Assembly: GCF_937129525.1 (NCBI RefSeq)
Contig: NZ_CAKZNK010000010.1
Coordinates: 1 to 58,898, forward strand
Length of the DNA stretch: 58,898 nucleotides
Reading direction: 5' to 3'
Origin: an uncultured Chloroflexus sp.
GTDB taxonomy: Bacteria > Chloroflexota > Chloroflexia > Chloroflexales > Chloroflexaceae
Under the pieces are notes generated by a model. It did no database searches, had not been told where the DNA came from, and saw nothing but the letters and a program-made list of their open reading frames with translations. This document shows, one piece after another, positions 1 through 8,900 of the stretch. How positions within the stretch are numbered: position 1 is the stretch's first letter; each line of letters opens with the position of its first letter. The position numbers and the translations under genes are program-made.

Positions 1-20
1 CTTCGAGGCGATTGGTGGCT

Positions 21-117
21 GGCGATAGGCGATAGGCGATAGCCGATAGCCGATAGGCGATAAGCAATAGGCAATAGCCGATAGGCGATAGGCGATAAGC
101 GATAGCCGATAGCCGGG
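21..117. repeat. Degenerate heptanucleotide tandem repeat (GCGATAG)n
   Basis: About 13 copies of a 7-base unit, GCGATAG, with variants CCGATAG, GCGATAA and GCAATAG, run head to tail. The same unit reappears as one or two copies near 596-611. It occurs in the opposite orientation (CTATCGC/CTATCGG) near 770-790 and 821-860. The array is noncoding. It sits at the outer edge of an accessory patch with a CRISPR remnant and a transposase fragment. Confidence 0.85.
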
Positions 118-120
118 GGT

Positions 121-145
121 AGGGGCGCAGCGGTGCTGCGCCCCT
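121..145. terminator. GC-rich hairpin after the repeat array
   Basis: An 11-bp perfect stem (121-131 with 135-145) closes a 3-base loop and is followed by TCATAATG. A near copy of the hairpin and its trailing bases occurs at 16505-16527, so it may be a dispersed palindromic element rather than, or as well as, a terminator. No gene inside the window ends just before it. Confidence 0.45.
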
Positions 146-361
146 TCATAATGTCCACACATTAGCCATTGGGTAACGGGAATGACGATCGCCCAGGCGG
201 TTCACTATACTATCTGCATTACAGAAGACACAGTACGCCTTACACTCATGCTTTGTTCTCACCCGTCTGCACTGACAGAAGGGAAGTGGGAACGACGCCT
301 GGAAGCGCAGGTTTGTAACGCGCTGCGCTTCTAATCAATGGAGCGCATTGAAAAGGCATGC

Positions 362-513
362 AGTTCGGACAATGCCTGTAGGGGTGAACCGTATATCTCG
401 CCGTCGATGGCCGCCATCACGTGGTTGTCCCCACGCCTGTGGGGGTGAACCGGACAGACGACAGCAACCGGGCAGACCACCCAGGTTGTCCCCGCGCCTG
501 TGGGGGTGAACCG
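362..513 (+). CRISPR. Three-repeat type I-E-like CRISPR remnant
   Basis: Three 30-base units at 362-391, 423-452 and 484-513 are spaced exactly 61 bases apart, the period expected for a 29-base repeat plus 32-base spacer of subtype I-E. Units 2 and 3 differ at one base (GTTGTCCCC[A/G]CGCCTGTGGGGGTGAACCG in 29-base form). They contain the self-complementary CCCC..GGGG core and the GAACCG end typical of I-E repeats. Unit 1 matches at about 22 of 30 positions. The two spacers (392-422 and 453-483) are unrelated to each other. No further repeat is found at the next expected positions, and no cas gene lies in the window, so this is a remnant or the end of an array whose cas genes are elsewhere. 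Confidence 0.85.
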
Positions 514-820
514 CAGGGACGAACGCAACATCCGCTCCCGTTCAACACCTGTTCACCAATTCACCATCTGCTCCGCGCGCGAGCAGCACTGAACAGGCGA
601 TAGGCGATATCCGAAGCGCGCAACCATTCAGTTCACACGATTGTAGATGATTCAAATCACCATCATCCTGATAGCATACTGGCAAGCCGGTCACGCCGAT
701 CGATCAGAAACAACCATCCCCTGCTCTCTTCCGAGGTCATCGTAGCTCTGATCTAACCGCAGAGCGTCCATCGGCTATCCCCTATCGCCCATTCATCGAC
801 CGCAGAGATCGCCGAGAGAT

Positions 821-860
821 TATCGGCTATCAGCTATCGCCTATCGCCTATCACCTATCC
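821..860. repeat. Heptanucleotide repeat, inverted relative to the 5' array
   Basis: The segment reads as consecutive TATCGGC/TATCAGC/TATCGCC units, the reverse complement of the array at 21-117. A shorter stretch of the same kind lies at 770-790. Together with the left array they form inverted repeats around the CRISPR remnant. Confidence 0.7.
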
Positions 861-1017
861 GTCTTTACCATTCCCAGATCAAGACAATTCGGTTATCGGA
901 TTAATAACAAACATTTAGTAATTTCACGTCAACAACCCGGTCAGATCTGCTTTCATGAACCCGTCATCACGCAATCACGTTTTGGAAATGACACACAATC
1001 CTTGCGAGGTAGCTGCG

Positions 1018-1518
1018 ATGGAACTGACCGATCAGCTCAAAGCGGAGCTTATCGCAATTGCCAGCTCACTGCGTGGAAGCGAGCGACGGATCTTCATGGC
1101 ACGCATGGTCAAAGCATTGGGTCCGGGTGGTCAACGTCTGGCCGAGCGTGAATTGGGCTGGAACCGCACTACTATTCGAAAAGGAATGCGGGAACTGGAA
1201 CAGGGTCTCACGTGTTTCGATGGGCATCACTTGCGCGGTCGCAAACCGGTAGAAGCGCGCCTCCCTAACCTGCTGCTCGACATCCGTGAAATTGTTGAAG
1301 ACTGGCGCAAAGCGCACGCTGAATGCTGGACCGATCTGCGCGCACCCTGTCTGAGCATTACCGAGATTCGCGAGGCGCTGGTTACTCAGAAGGGGTACGA
1401 TCCTGACTCACTTCCCTCGAATCAGACTATTGCTGCTCGTTTGCGCGCTCTGGGGTACTATCCACGACGCTCGATCCGTTATGTGCGCCGACGACAATCG
1501 ATGCAGCCGATACGTTGA
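1018..1518 (+). pseudogene. Truncated ISAzo13-type transposase (N-terminal part)
   Basis: The product matches the N-terminal helix-turn-helix region of ISAzo13-family transposases as I know them: a GSERRIFMAR block, GPGGQR.AERELGWNR-TIRKGMREL, a GRK block and LPNLL-DI. It stops at about 166 residues, before any DDE catalytic region, and no downstream reading frame continues the family pattern. I chose ATG 1018 because GAGGT lies about 7 bases upstream and the family homology begins there; an upstream in-frame ATG at 955 adds 21 residues without recognisable homology. No terminal inverted repeats or target duplications were found. It is most likely the decayed remnant of an insertion sequence next to the CRISPR remnant. 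Confidence 0.7.
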
Positions 1519-1559
1519 TGAAGCGAGTCTCTTGCGGGACGGGCACGCCAGAAGCGGGC

Positions 1560-1592
1560 AACATGACCGATCATCAGATGATCGGTCATGTT
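1560..1592. terminator. Perfect 33-base palindrome after the transposase remnant
   Basis: A 16-bp perfect inverted repeat (1560-1575 with 1577-1592) has a single central base and is followed by TTATG. It sits 42 bases after the transposase fragment. It may be a terminator or an insertion-sequence end. A one-base loop is too tight for an ideal RNA hairpin, although two or three inner pairs can open. Confidence 0.5.
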
Positions 1593-1949
1593 TATGCTCA
1601 CTGCATACGAATTTGGTGGAACATTCAAAAACTTTAGACTCCATCTGATCACAACATTTCATTACCATTTCTTTACCCACTCTCCAGATCGTTCCTGCTA
1701 GACTCGTTACTACAACGTTCTCCCTGATCTACCAGTGACGATACGCGCCGATGCCAGCGCAACGCCTGAGGTGACATTGCGCTCTGTGATGCGCGTGGTG
1801 ATCATCTGGCGCCGTGCCAGGTCGCGGGGGAATTGTATGGTTTGAAAGAAGGGTGTCGCGACAGGATAAGAGAGCGGTTATTTGCCGGCCAGTCCAGACG
1901 GTAGGATGGGGTGAACAAACAAGACTTCACGGGAAGGAAGGTGGCAGGA
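1593..1949. other. Intergenic stretch upstream of the Fe-S gene
   Basis: About 350 bases without a convincing gene, promoter or RNA. The last 20 bases carry a GGAAGGT ribosome-binding site for the gene at 1950. A GTG codon at 1911 is an alternative in-frame start. Confidence 0.5.
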
Positions 1950-3536
1950 ATGGAATCGCAAATGCAAGCTTTTGTCGACTCGTTGCGGAGAAACATGACC
2001 GCAGAAGATGTGGTCAATCTCGAAGCCTGCATGGACTGTAAGGCCTGCGGCGAAGCATGCGCATGGTATCTGGTAACCGGAGACGAAAAGCTGCATCCGA
2101 CCCACAAAACCGGATTTATTCGCCAGATTTACCGTCGCTACATGACCATTGAGGGCCAGATCGGCGGCGCTTTGGGCCTTGTGCCGACTCCAACTGTGGC
2201 CGACTTGCAAGAGCAGATGCCTTACTTCTGGGCCTGCACAGCTTGCGGTCGTTGCACCCTCTCATGCCCGGCTGGAATCAGCACCCGACGCATCGTGCGC
2301 CTGGCGCGAGCTGCATACGCCGATTCGGGATTGAGTTACGCTAACCCCACCATCCGATCGATTATTGAAAATACTGAGCGCCACCGCCACAGCTTCGGCC
2401 TCACGCCGGCCCAGGTCATTGGCCGGGTCGGTCTGTTTTTACGCAGCGAAGGGATCGAAGTGCCGATTAACGTGTACGGCGCCGAGATACTCTTCGTCTG
2501 TCCGGCGGCAGGCAACGCAAGAATTCCCGATTATGGCATTAAGCTGATCAAAATCCTCAATGCGGCTGGCGTGAGCTATACCATTTCACCGTATGTCATT
2601 GATACAGGCACCGAAATCGATCATATTGCTGTTCATCATCAACTGTCGCGGCAGATGCTGGAAGATTGGGAACAGGAGGCTGAGCGACTCGGTGTTGACA
2701 AGATTTTACTGGTTGAATGCGGCTGCGATACGCGCACCCTTTACGCCGAGGCCACCGAAACGCTGGGCCGTCCCTTCCGGTTCCCGATCATCAGTGTGGA
2801 TGCGCTCATGCTTGACCTGATTAAACAAGGTCGTTTGCCGGTAGAAAAGACCAATCTGAGCGTGACGCTCCACGATCCGTGTTACGCTACCCGGCTCTCG
2901 GGATTGGGCGATCTATCGCGCGAACTGCTCTCGCTGGTGACCAACAATTTCGTTGAGATGACGCCAAACCGCGAATATAACTATTGCTGCAACGGCGGCG
3001 CCGGCGGAATGCGTCTCCCCGAAAACACCCCGATCCGCCGACAAATTTCGGTGTTGAAAGCGAACCAGATTCGGGCTACCGGGGCCGAATTTGTGACCTC
3101 GCCGTGCGTGGTCTGTACCCTGTCGCTCGAAGATACCTGTCAGACCTACGGCCTGAGCAAGTCGGGTGATCGCATGGCGCTGGTGTTGTTTGAGGTGGTG
3201 TACGAAGCGATGGCGGCAGCGCTGGCCAAGCGTGGCGCGCTCGACCAGATGCTGGTGCCGGCAGAACTGCGGAATCGCGATCACGACTTCTTTATGGCGC
3301 ACAGTCTGGAAGGATGGCTGGCAGCCCTGATGGAGAGTGCCGAATTTCCGGCGTTGCTCGACTGGCTTGAAAAGGACGACATCGTCAAACGCTTTAGCAA
3401 AGACCATCCCGAAGTGTACGACCATCTGCGCTCGTGGCGCGATATGGCGCGACCGATCACGCCACCGGATCAGGCAATACCGGCTCCATCGGTGAAGCAA
3501 ACCGTCAATTCTCGCGCGGGAGGGAGATCACAATGA
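1950..3536 (+). CDS. (Fe-S)-binding oxidoreductase, HdrD/DsrK/GlpC-like, with CCG domains
   Basis: A 528-residue soluble iron-sulfur protein. Near residues 30-40 is CMDCKACGEAC and near 105-117 is CTACGRCTLSCP, two CxxCxxCxxxC ferredoxin-type 4Fe-4S motifs. The C-terminal half has two cysteine-rich CCG-type regions. The first contains VECGCD. The second has DPC, then CCNGGAGG about 34 residues on, then SPCVVC about 38 residues later, the spacing of the heterodisulfide-reductase noncubane-cluster domain. The family takes electrons from, or gives them to, quinone through a membrane cytochrome b partner, which is what the next gene encodes (ATGA overlap at 3533-3536). I chose ATG 1950 for its GGAAGGT site; GTG 1911 would add 13 residues. 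The substrate cannot be told: disulfide/thiol and hydroxyacid chemistry are both precedents in the family. Confidence 0.85.
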   Translation: MESQMQAFVDSLRRNMTAEDVVNLEACMDCKACGEACAWYLVTGDEKLHPTHKTGFIRQIYRRYMTIEGQIGGALGLVPTPTVADLQEQMPYFWACTACGRCTLSCPAGISTRRIVRLARAAYADSGLSYANPTIRSIIENTERHRHSFGLTPAQVIGRVGLFLRSEGIEVPINVYGAEILFVCPAAGNARIPDYGIKLIKILNAAGVSYTISPYVIDTGTEIDHIAVHHQLSRQMLEDWEQEAERLGVDKILLVECGCDTRTLYAEATETLGRPFRFPIISVDALMLDLIKQGRLPVEKTNLSVTLHDPCYATRLSGLGDLSRELLSLVTNNFVEMTPNREYNYCCNGGAGGMRLPENTPIRRQISVLKANQIRATGAEFVTSPCVVCTLSLEDTCQTYGLSKSGDRMALVLFEVVYEAMAAALAKRGALDQMLVPAELRNRDHDFFMAHSLEGWLAALMESAEFPALLDWLEKDDIVKRFSKDHPEVYDHLRSWRDMARPITPPDQAIPAPSVKQTVNSRAGGRSQ

Positions 3537-4351
3537 TCACGCTCTTAAATCTGATTGCGCCAATTGCGCTGGCTATCTTCATCGTTGGCGCCAGCGTTCG
3601 ACTTGGTCGGTATGTTCGCGTGCTGATCACTCACCGGCATCCGCATGGCATTTCGCCGACGTTTATGTATGCGCCGCGCCGGTTAGGGATGCTTGAGTCG
3701 TTGAACGCCGTACTCTTTGGCCCCTTCAAGCACTTCTATCGGGGCGCCAATCCGACCTGGGGCCGCGGCTATCTGTACTACCACGTTGCCATTATTACGG
3801 AGGTGATCGGTTACACCATCTCGGCATTAATTGTGCTGGCCAATATCGTGATGGGACGACCGGTGCCAGACGTTGAGCTTCATCTCAAAGAGAGCTTCAA
3901 CTACTCTCCGGCGAATCTGCTCGCGTTGATCTTCGGCAACGGCGAAGCGCTCCAGTCGCAGTTCCTGTTCGGTGACTTCGCGCCGTATTTTGTCGGTATC
4001 ACCTGGATTGCCGTCGGTTTCGCAGTGGTTGGGAATCTGCACTTGATGGTAGTGCTCTTCCGACGCTGGAGCGGCGCGGTCGTTGGCGATATTGACCACG
4101 CGGCGAAAGGAATGCGCACGAAGGGATATATGCCGTGGGATCGGCTGGTAGTGCGGACAACTGTGTTCCTGATTATCTGGACGGAGCTGTTTGCCCGGTT
4201 GCATCTGGTCGAGGGGATTGTCTACGTCCATGCCTTGCTCGGTCTGATCCTGTTTACGCTCTTCCCATTCACGTATCTGTTCCACATGGCTTACAATTTC
4301 CTGGCCGTCTTCTACGCAGTCCGCCGACGAATGGCGCGAACGATCGCCTGA
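3533..4351 (+). CDS. Cytochrome b-like membrane anchor, NarI/DsrM/HdrE-like
   Basis: A 272-residue protein with about five hydrophobic segments: residues 3-22, about 84-105, 145-170, 215-232 and 240-262. Several histidines lie in or next to them (YYHVAII, NLHLMVV, RLHLVEG, YVHALLG, LFHMAYN) and are suitable as ligands for two b-hemes. The layout resembles the nitrate-reductase gamma/DsrM family. Its ATG overlaps the stop of the preceding Fe-S gene and has a GGGAGGGA site 8 bases upstream, so the two are almost certainly translated together. The likely role is electron exchange between the quinone pool and the cytoplasmic CCG/4Fe-4S subunit. The direction of electron flow is not decided by the sequence. 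Confidence 0.82.
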   Translation: MITLLNLIAPIALAIFIVGASVRLGRYVRVLITHRHPHGISPTFMYAPRRLGMLESLNAVLFGPFKHFYRGANPTWGRGYLYYHVAIITEVIGYTISALIVLANIVMGRPVPDVELHLKESFNYSPANLLALIFGNGEALQSQFLFGDFAPYFVGITWIAVGFAVVGNLHLMVVLFRRWSGAVVGDIDHAAKGMRTKGYMPWDRLVVRTTVFLIIWTELFARLHLVEGIVYVHALLGLILFTLFPFTYLFHMAYNFLAVFYAVRRRMARTIA

Positions 4352-4395
4352 GCGATTTCTTTAGCGCCTTGAGCATCATTACGCAGCATGGAATG

Positions 4396-4414
4396 GGCGA
4401 CCCAATGGGTCGCC
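4396..4414 (+). terminator. Hairpin after the cytochrome b gene
   Basis: An 8-bp stem, GGCGACCC with GGGTCGCC, closes an AAT loop 45 bases after the stop of the membrane-anchor gene. There is no T-run immediately after it. The position suits the end of the two-gene operon. Confidence 0.5.
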
Positions 4415-4788
4415 TGCCTGCTTTGCGCGCAATCACTACCATCGCAACACTCTGACCACAGGTCGAAGAGACAGCAGCAGATACCAAGGAGTGCAGCGCT
4501 GCCCCACTGCGCTCGCGGTGGCATTGCAAGATGGCGTTAGCGCCTGCCGCGCTCTCGCTGCTCGCGCGAGAGCGGGTAGCGAGAGCGCCAGCACTCTATT
4601 GGGAGATGACTGCGCTCCCACTCTGCTGCACACAATGACGATGGAGCGCATAAGAACGATCCGTGATAATGGCGCAGCGCTGCTGCACACCTGCTGTGAT
4701 CTGGGTTGACTGGTAGCGCTGGAACGACGCCTCTGTCACGCAGCGATTCCTCTATTCGCGCCCCACGCGCCTGCGCCGTTGTTCACGG
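4415..4788. other. Gene-poor gap with a long GC-rich hairpin
   Basis: No convincing gene. The main structure is an 11-bp perfect inverted repeat at 4549-4559 and 4578-4588, with a further self-complementary CTCGCGCGAG inside. It lies between the convergent ends of the cytochrome b gene (plus) and the kelch gene (minus) and could terminate either. Confidence 0.45.
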
Positions 4789-5859
4789 TTATCCCTCTTG
4801 AGAGCGGGTTACCAGCACCAGCGGAAGATAAACCTGAAATGGTAGTGGAACCTGCGCAACTTCGACAGTGCCGACAAATTCCAATCCGTTGCCCCGCGCG
4901 CCACCCAGCGCATAGAAGGCATTGCCCACACCCGGCGCGCCGGACAGATAGTCTCGATTCAGATTTGCGCGCGTAGTCCAGGTGTTGGTTCTCGGATCAT
5001 AGGCTTCCACGGTGGCGAGAAACCCCAGCGCATAGTGCTCACCACCGAAGACATAGATGCGTCCATCCAGTCCTGTCACTGCCGCAGCGCCCGCGCGCAG
5101 CGCAGGCATAGCCTGTAGCGTTCGCCAGGTATCGGTCTTGGGATCGTATTCTTCCACGACATCGCGCGGGAAACCGTTGGTTGCGCCATCAATGGCATAC
5201 AGTCTGCGATTGTGCTCAACGGCTACGGCCAGACTATCACGCGCAGTCGGTAGCGGGGCGCGATTGCGCCAGGTGTTGGTCGCCGGATCGTATACCTCAA
5301 CCGTTGCCAGCGATTGGTTCATGTTATCTCGACCACCAATGGCATACAGCCGACCATCGACGACCGCGGCAGCCAGCATCGCGCGCGCAGTTGGCAGAGG
5401 CGCGCGATGGCTCCATGTGTTATGTACTGGATCGTATACCTCAACCAGATTGCTCACCCCGATGGTGGAGCCGCCGATAGCATAGACCTTGCCGTCTACC
5501 GTTGCAGCGGCTAATCCATTGCGTCCGCTCGCGAGGCTGGCGAGGGTCTGCCAGGTGTTCGTGTTGGGCGAGTACGCCTCGACGATGGCAGTAGGGCCAG
5601 TGGCCGTCCAGCCGCCGATAGCGAGCACGCGGCCATCGGGCAGGGTGGCTGCGGCCAGGTAAGCGCGTGGCGTCAGGCTTTGGCGATGTTCCCACTACAT
5701 ACACTCGTTTGCCGGCGCAGGATTCGCTACACAGCGATGCTGCACATGTGTACTCCAACCGGCCACGGCGCCGGGAAAGGGAGCATTACGATTCTGCGCC
5801 TGCGCCATCGGCATCGCTGCCAACACAACGAGGAACCAGCATGTAATGATGGAGCGCAT
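4789..5859 (-). pseudogene. Secreted kelch-repeat beta-propeller, interrupted by an in-frame TAG
   Basis: An intact-looking frame from GTG 5628 to 4789 encodes about six kelch blades, with repeated YAIGG and YDPxTNTW motifs. It ends QVYLPLVLV plus seven residues. Reading upstream in the same frame gives conserved first-blade sequence (SLTPRAYLAAATLPDGRV), then a TAG at 5695-5697. Beyond it is a 53-residue segment from ATG 5859 that begins with a clear signal peptide (MRSIITCWFLVVLAAMPMAQA). The propeller therefore lost, or reads through, its link to the export signal. GTG 5628 falls inside the first blade and has no ribosome-binding site, so it is not a credible native start. I call it a pseudogene. 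A second, compensating frameshift near 5700-5760 is possible, because another frame there reads GKRVYVVGTS. Confidence 0.7.
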
Positions 5860-5883
5860 AGGTTTACTATACCCGCTTCGTTC

Positions 5884-5917
5884 ACAAACCAGGCGCGCGA
5901 ACGAGCGCCTGGTTTGT
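5884..5917 (-). terminator. Terminator of the beta-helix gene
   Basis: A perfect 13-bp stem (5884-5896 with 5905-5917) with an 8-base loop begins 23 bases beyond the stop codon of the large minus-strand gene and just before the kelch signal-peptide start at 5859. No long T-run follows on the minus strand. Confidence 0.6.
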
Positions 5918-5940
5918 TTGCAAAGCCGATTCATCCACGG

Positions 5941-8900
5941 TTATCGCATCACCATCGGCACGTAAATCTGGCGTCGCGGATCACCAACGGTGAACGTCGC
6001 GGTGAAGGGGGCTGTCAGGGCATTGCCCGCCGGATCACTGACCGCCTGGCTCACCGTGACTGTGTATGTGCCATCGGCTAACATCGCGCGTGGCCGTACC
6101 ACAATCTGATTGAAGCTCCTATCGAAAGTAACCAGCGCCGGGAGCGGTTCGTTCCTGCCGCGCAAGGTGACGCTGGCTGTCGTGACGGTGGTATCGTCCA
6201 GCGCTTCCGACATTCCGATGAGGATTGCCGGGCCATACACCGGTCCGGTCGTGTCGGTGAAGATGGGGGTGCTGGTTGGCGTAACTGCTGCATCCGCCGC
6301 GGGCGATACCCACATCACGGTTGGCGGCGTTGTGTCGCCGACCGGCAAGACCTCGATCCGCACCTGCGTCTCCCGGCTGGTCGATGTGCCGTTGCTGACG
6401 CGGAAGGTGAAGGCATCAACGCCGGTGAAGTTCGCTGCCGGGGTGTAGGTCACAGTTGGCGCCGTTCCGGTCAGCGTGCCGCCATGCGGCATCTCAACCA
6501 CTTCGTAAGTCAGCGGCAGGCCACTCACATCGCGCCCGCTCAAGGTGATCGTCAGCGGCGTCATATAGTTGGGTGTTAGCGCTTGCGGTATTGCCACCAG
6601 CGGCGTCACCAGATTTACCCAGGTGTTGGTAGGCGTCTCTTCCGGCACGCTGGGGAAGTAGACGACCGCCTGATTGGCGACAACCGTGCCGGAGGCCAGG
6701 CCACCGGTCAGCGCGACCGTGTAGGTAATGACACCGGTCGAACCAGTCTGCCCCTTGGGCGCCAGCTCGCCAATCGACCAGATGATTTCACGACTGTCGG
6801 GCAGGTAGGTTCCTGGTTGACTCACGAAGGTAATCGTGTCGGCATTGAATACTGCCGGGAGCTGATTGACCACATACACACCATAGGCGCGCCCCTCGCC
6901 CTCATTTTCATAGGTGATCGTGTAGGTGATCACCTGGCCGGGGAGCAGATCACCCTCTGGGCCGTAGATGGCATTGGGGTCTTTGGCCAGCAGCGCTTCC
7001 AGATCGCTGCACCGGGATAGACTGGTTAAACCGGCGCATGGCGCAATCGCCACCGATCGATACGCGGCAGCATTCAGGGTTTCTACACAATCCTTACAAC
7101 CGCCTTCGCTGCCTTGACCGGCCACACAGCGCTGTCCACCAGCGCAGTAGATGGTTCCAGGGGTGCCATACGTGCCGGTCGTTGCACTGCATTCTTCCTT
7201 AACGCACGCACTACCAAACAACTTTGACCAGCCAGACAACGTCCAGCGCACCTGACCGGCAGCGCAGCAGTTGGAGTTGGGGTCTGTGTTACATTCGTTG
7301 TTGCAATCGTAAATCATCTTGGTAACGTGGAGCGTGTGATAGGCCCCGCTGGCCAGTCCGCCCCCGCCGCCAGTGGCAATCGTCCAGAAAAACATTTTGC
7401 CCAAACTGTAGGTTACGTATTTGAATGTGACTTTTTTGCCGATGCAATTGAACTTGCACCTGCTCGACGAACACGTCGGGGTTCCTGCTACCGTCAGGGT
7501 TTGCGCATCGGTATCAGCCGCCCAATCGCCCCAATACTCTCGCGAGAATGTCGCCAGAGTGGTCGTCATCCCGCCGGTGGTATTGTGCAACGCATACTGT
7601 CCTTCACTGCTGGTAATCGCCATCGCCCGTCCTTCATACAGCGTTAACAGGCGCACCGAACGGCGGTCAGGTGTGCGAAACACCGCGCCACTGACCGTTG
7701 TGCCATCGCTGAACGTGACGCGACCAGCCTCCAGGTAGCGATACCCTTGCGCGAACGTCTGCTGGTACAGCGTTTGCAATTCGGCATTACCGTTGCGTAA
7801 CGCATCAAATTCCGCCTGGCCGATAGCGTTAAATACAGTGGTTGTCACCGGTTGATATGCCGGGTATTCGGCTCGATTGAATCGGTCAGCATTGTAGTTT
7901 TCCGCTGCCAGCAGGGTGATGGAGCCATCCCGGTAGTCGCGAGTCAATCCCCATTGAAATCGCACCAGTACGGAAACATAACCCTGCGCGCCGGGCGGTA
8001 GATCGCCGAGTTTCCAAAAGACCTGGTGCCGCTCTGGCCAGTAGATACCACCACCAGTGCTGGAAATGTAATCGGCGGCCTGCGGCAGTTGTATGAGCAG
8101 GATGGCATTTTGAACGGTGGCACTCATCTGGTTCGAGTACTGGATGGCGTAGTCAGCGCTCTGACCCGGACTGATGAGGTGTGGCGCGCCAGTCATAATC
8201 TGCATCTCACCGCTGACCTCGCCTCCTCCCGGCTCGGTCAGCCATGGGTAGAAGAGGATATTGTTACCCACAGAGTCGCCCTGGCCACCGGGATTTTGGG
8301 TGGCGTGGTACGGCCCGCTGGAATCGCCCCAGTAGTTGTGCCGCGCATCCAGCGTTGGCGCGTTCCAGTTTGTGACCGCTTCCTCGGCGTTATCGTGCAG
8401 GTTGTTGTAGCGGAACACGGGGAGCGCCGTGATCGGAACGTCAGTATCGAAATCGAAATGGACACCCTTCAGACCGGAGTGGTGAATCTCACAGTGCTGA
8501 ACGTTGACTACGGGAACACCGTAATCGGGCCAGCCCCAGTCGGCGACCAGGCTACCTGTACCGCGGTTACGGTTACCGCCGTAGCCGATTTCGCAATGGC
8601 GCAGCGTCAGCGTTGCGCGTTGATAGGCATGGATTCCCGTCCACCAACCCGGCGTTGCAGTGGCGCCGGTAAAAACGACCCGTCGGTCGGCTGTGCCCAG
8701 GGCGTTCAGAGTGGCCTGATCCCTCACCCCCAGCCTTGTCGGTGAACCAAATTGATTCTTGTCGAAGCGGAGTACGGTGCCTGGCAGAATGGAGAGCAGC
8801 GCGTTCGTCATCACGTCGATGTCGTAGGTCACCCGCACCGGAAGGCCCGCGTCACCTAGATCCCACTGCCGACCACCACTCACACTGCAACCGGGAATGA

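Noticed and set aside
5695-5697. Pyrrolysine or other recoding of the kelch TAG
   Set aside because: The neighbouring gene is broken by TAA, which pyrrolysine does not use, and no recoding machinery or conserved downstream element is visible.
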